A DNA stretch of 64,000 nt, from NCBI GenBank assembly GCA_944327845.1, contig CALVHN010000003.1:1-64000 (forward strand), written 5' to 3'. This document shows, one piece after another, positions 62,235-64,000 of this stretch. This DNA comes from an uncultured Bacilli bacterium (GTDB lineage Bacteria > Bacillota_I > Bacilli_A > RFN20 > CAG-826). Positions within the stretch are counted from its first letter, which is position 1. Each line of letters starts with the position of its first letter. A program made the position numbers and the translations under genes. The notes beneath the pieces are model-generated. The model ran no database searches, was not told the DNA's origin, and worked only from the letters and a program-made list of their open reading frames with translations.

Positions 62235-63198
62235 AAACTTTATTTATTAAATTAATTATTAATAGATTAACGTTAATATTATAATTCATTTCTTCTTTTA
62301 AATTCATTAATAAGAGTATGGCTTTATTTATATTTGAAATATATTTAATGATGTTGGTTAATAAATCTATTTCATTTGTTAATGCTGTTGAATTTGTAAT
62401 TTTATAATTGAGACTTTCTTTAAACATTATAATTAATAAATCTAAAAATAATTTAATAACATTAAGATTTTTTGAGTTAACGCTTAAAAAATTATGTTCA
62501 ATACTCAATCTTAATAGCTTTCTATTTGGTAAATTTTCGATAAATAAAATCATGCCATCTTTTGATTTTAAATAATCTTCATTTAAAGAAAATTCTTTAA
62601 TTGCTTCTTCGCTATTAAACATGTTTGAAAGTAAAAAAGCATCTAATTGAGAAATCCCTAAAACAATTGAATTTTCGATTAAAACCCTTCTATTTAAAGG
62701 TGAAAATTTAATAATTTGTGTTCTAGATTTTATTGTTGGTAAAATTTTATATTCATTTTCTGTAGTTAAAAATGCATAAGTATCTTTAGGTGGTTCTTCT
62801 AAAAATTTAAGTAAAACGCTAACAGCATTATCTCTTAAATTCTCAACACAGTTAATAATATAAATTTTAATATTATTTTTACTAGCAGTAGTTTTTGAAA
62901 ATATATTTTCAAGATTTCTTATTTCATCAATTTTTATTTTTTGATCTTTTCCATCGATAATTAAAAAATTATCAATGTAACTATTTTTTAACTTTTCTTC
63001 AAAATTTTCATCATAATTATAAAAAGTATGATTATCTTGATAAATAGATTTTGCAATGAAAAGAGCAATATCTAAAAGAGGAGTTCCTTGTTGACCACTA
63101 AGTAGGTAAGCGTGCGAAAAACTATTGTTTTCTAATGCCTTTTTAAATAATTGATAAGGAATTTTTTGATAGTCTTTTAAATAATTATATATTTCCAT
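62224..63198 (-). CDS. holB: DNA polymerase III delta' subunit (degenerate clamp-loader ATPase)
   Basis: This 324-aa clamp-loader subunit opens the sliding clamp as part of the gamma/tau complex. It has the AAA+ delta' arrangement: SHAYLLSGQQGTPLLD at the P-loop position (28-43) without GKT, then VLLKFLEEPPKDTYAFLTT and TIKSRTQIIKF, where delta' and gamma usually have SRC. The cysteine zinc module seen in many DnaX and HolB proteins is missing. Sequence divergence is high but gene order is decisive. It overlaps tmk by 14 bp and ricT by 11 bp. Confidence 0.88.
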   Translation of the reverse strand: MEIYNYLKDYQKIPYQLFKKALENNSFSHAYLLSGQQGTPLLDIALFIAKSIYQDNHTFYNYDENFEEKLKNSYIDNFLIIDGKDQKIKIDEIRNLENIFSKTTASKNNIKIYIINCVENLRDNAVSVLLKFLEEPPKDTYAFLTTENEYKILPTIKSRTQIIKFSPLNRRVLIENSIVLGISQLDAFLLSNMFNSEEAIKEFSLNEDYLKSKDGMILFIENLPNRKLLRLSIEHNFLSVNSKNLNVIKLFLDLLIIMFKESLNYKITNSTALTNEIDLLTNIIKYISNINKAILLLMNLKEEMNYNINVNLLIINLINKVYGE

Positions 63199-63814
63199 TT
63201 GTTAATTTATTTGTTATTACTAAATATGTTTCATTAAAAACTTCATCTATCGATTTTGATGCATCGATTATGTAATATCTTTCAGGATATTTTTTTGCTA
63301 AATCTAAAAAGGTATTACGAACCGTATTATAAAAGGATAAAGATTCAAGATCCAAACGATTAATTTCTCTATCTTTATTGGCAGAAATTCTTTCTAAACC
63401 TAATTTAGGATCGATATCAAACAATAATGTTAAATCTGGAAAAGTGTTTTCTGTTGCAAAAAGATTTACTTTAAGAATTTCTTCAACCCCTAAATGTTTT
63501 CCTCCGCCTTGGTAGGCTAAAGAGCTATCAATATAACGATCGCATAAAACAATTTCACCTCGTTTTAATGCAGGCCAAACTTTTTCGACTAAGTGTTGTC
63601 TTCTACTTGCTGCAAATAGTAAAGCTTCTGAACGATCATCTAATGTTACATTTTCTTTGTTAAGAATAATTTTTCGAATATCTTCAGCAATTTTAACTCC
63701 GCCTGGTTCTCTAGTTAACATTACTTGAAAATTATTTTCTTTTAATTTGTTATATATTAATTTGGCAATTGTTGATTTTCCACAACCTTCCACACCCTCA
63801 AATGTAATAAACAT
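63185..63814 (-). CDS. tmk: Thymidylate kinase
   Basis: This 209-aa kinase makes dTDP from dTMP. The P-loop FEGVEGCGKST (residues 4-14), the TREPGG motif, the DRYIDSSLAYQGGG motif and the lid region (about 140-155) are all visible. The Arg-poor P-loop and Arg-containing lid arrangement cannot be judged without alignment. AAGGAGA lies upstream of the ATG. It stands 14 bp after recR and overlaps holB. Confidence 0.96.
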   Translation of the reverse strand: MFITFEGVEGCGKSTIAKLIYNKLKENNFQVMLTREPGGVKIAEDIRKIILNKENVTLDDRSEALLFAASRRQHLVEKVWPALKRGEIVLCDRYIDSSLAYQGGGKHLGVEEILKVNLFATENTFPDLTLLFDIDPKLGLERISANKDREINRLDLESLSFYNTVRNTFLDLAKKYPERYYIIDASKSIDEVFNETYLVITNKLTNGNI

Positions 63815-63828
63815 ATTGAAAAGTCTCC

Positions 63829-64000
63829 TTAATTTATTTTTTTTCTTTGTTCAATCGCTTTTGAAATAGTTAATTCATCAACATAATCTAAGTTGCTTCC
63901 CATAGGAATACCAAAACCTACTCTAGAAACTGTTACATCATAATTTTCTAAGATACTAGCTAAATATAAAGCGGTTGTTTCTCCTTCTAAAGTAGAGTTA
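63829..64000 (-). CDS. recR: Recombination protein RecR (C-terminal part, cut by window edge)
   Basis: The last 56 codons of recR enter from the right edge. I translated them as NSTLEGETTALYLASILE, continuing through VSRVGFGIPMGSNLDYVDE, which matches the RecR Toprim C terminus (NPTxEGExTAxYL ... GxPxGGDLEYxDExTL). RecR acts with RecF and RecO in gap repair. The N-terminal helix-hairpin-helix and zinc finger lie outside the window. It heads the recR-tmk-holB operon here; dnaX probably lies further right. Confidence 0.9.
   Translation of the reverse strand, partial: NSTLEGETTALYLASILENYDVTVSRVGFGIPMGSNLDYVDELTISKAIEQRKKIN

Overview
The window is a low-GC, Gram-positive-like bacterial chromosome segment centred on the replication origin. 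Coding is dense and AT-rich, UGA is used as a stop and not as Trp, and many genes have Shine-Dalgarno sites. No sporulation genes are seen. The content fits a small-genome Bacilli or Mollicutes-related lineage that keeps the standard code (for example an uncultured RF39 or Erysipelotrichales-type gut bacterium); this placement is inference.

Layout. 1-155: tail of an unidentified RNA with a terminator. 156-7845: one leftward operon from a clear sigma-A promoter at 7888-7916: rpmH, rnpA, yidC, jag, mnmE, tatD, rnmV, rsmA, ispE and a small beta-repeat protein. 7846-8227: oriC with seven DnaA boxes. 8228-18865: dnaA, dnaN, yaaA, recF, gyrB, gyrA, serS, SRP RNA, tadA. 18936-26036: a membrane cluster (MacB-like ABC protein, P-type ATPase, TetR regulator, M50-like membrane protein), then mscL, degV, tldE/tldD, rpmE, metG and rlmCD.

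Accessory island, about 33979-43515. Two imperfect direct repeats of about 650 bp bound the interval. Each carries a 43-aa ORF with strong SD and terminator. Between them are a frameshifted P4-type primase remnant, a phage- or plasmid-like noncoding stretch, a small hypothetical gene, and a tightly overlapping four-gene operon: an HTH/C5-cytosine/N6-adenine methyltransferase in one polypeptide, McrB, McrC and a DUF2971 protein. This looks like a methyltransferase-coupled McrBC restriction system (LlaI/LlaJI/BsuMI-like logic) with an extra effector candidate, carried by a mobile-element relic.

43721-64000: a duplicated-domain hypothetical protein, a DUF1538 membrane protein with two PII-like proteins, a heterodimeric ABC exporter, a DUF1836 protein, galE, tRNA-Gln(CUG), two CNNM/CBS proteins, queT with a structured leader, mgsA, a ROK glucokinase, pyrG and an RluA-family synthase. 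The leftward operon recR-tmk-holB-ricT-rsmI runs in from the right edge.

Together the genes cover replication initiation and topology, ribosome and tRNA maturation, membrane protein insertion, and envelope transport. A recurrent signature is an extended or good -10 box placed six to eight bases before the start codon, with no SD, which predicts leaderless mRNAs.
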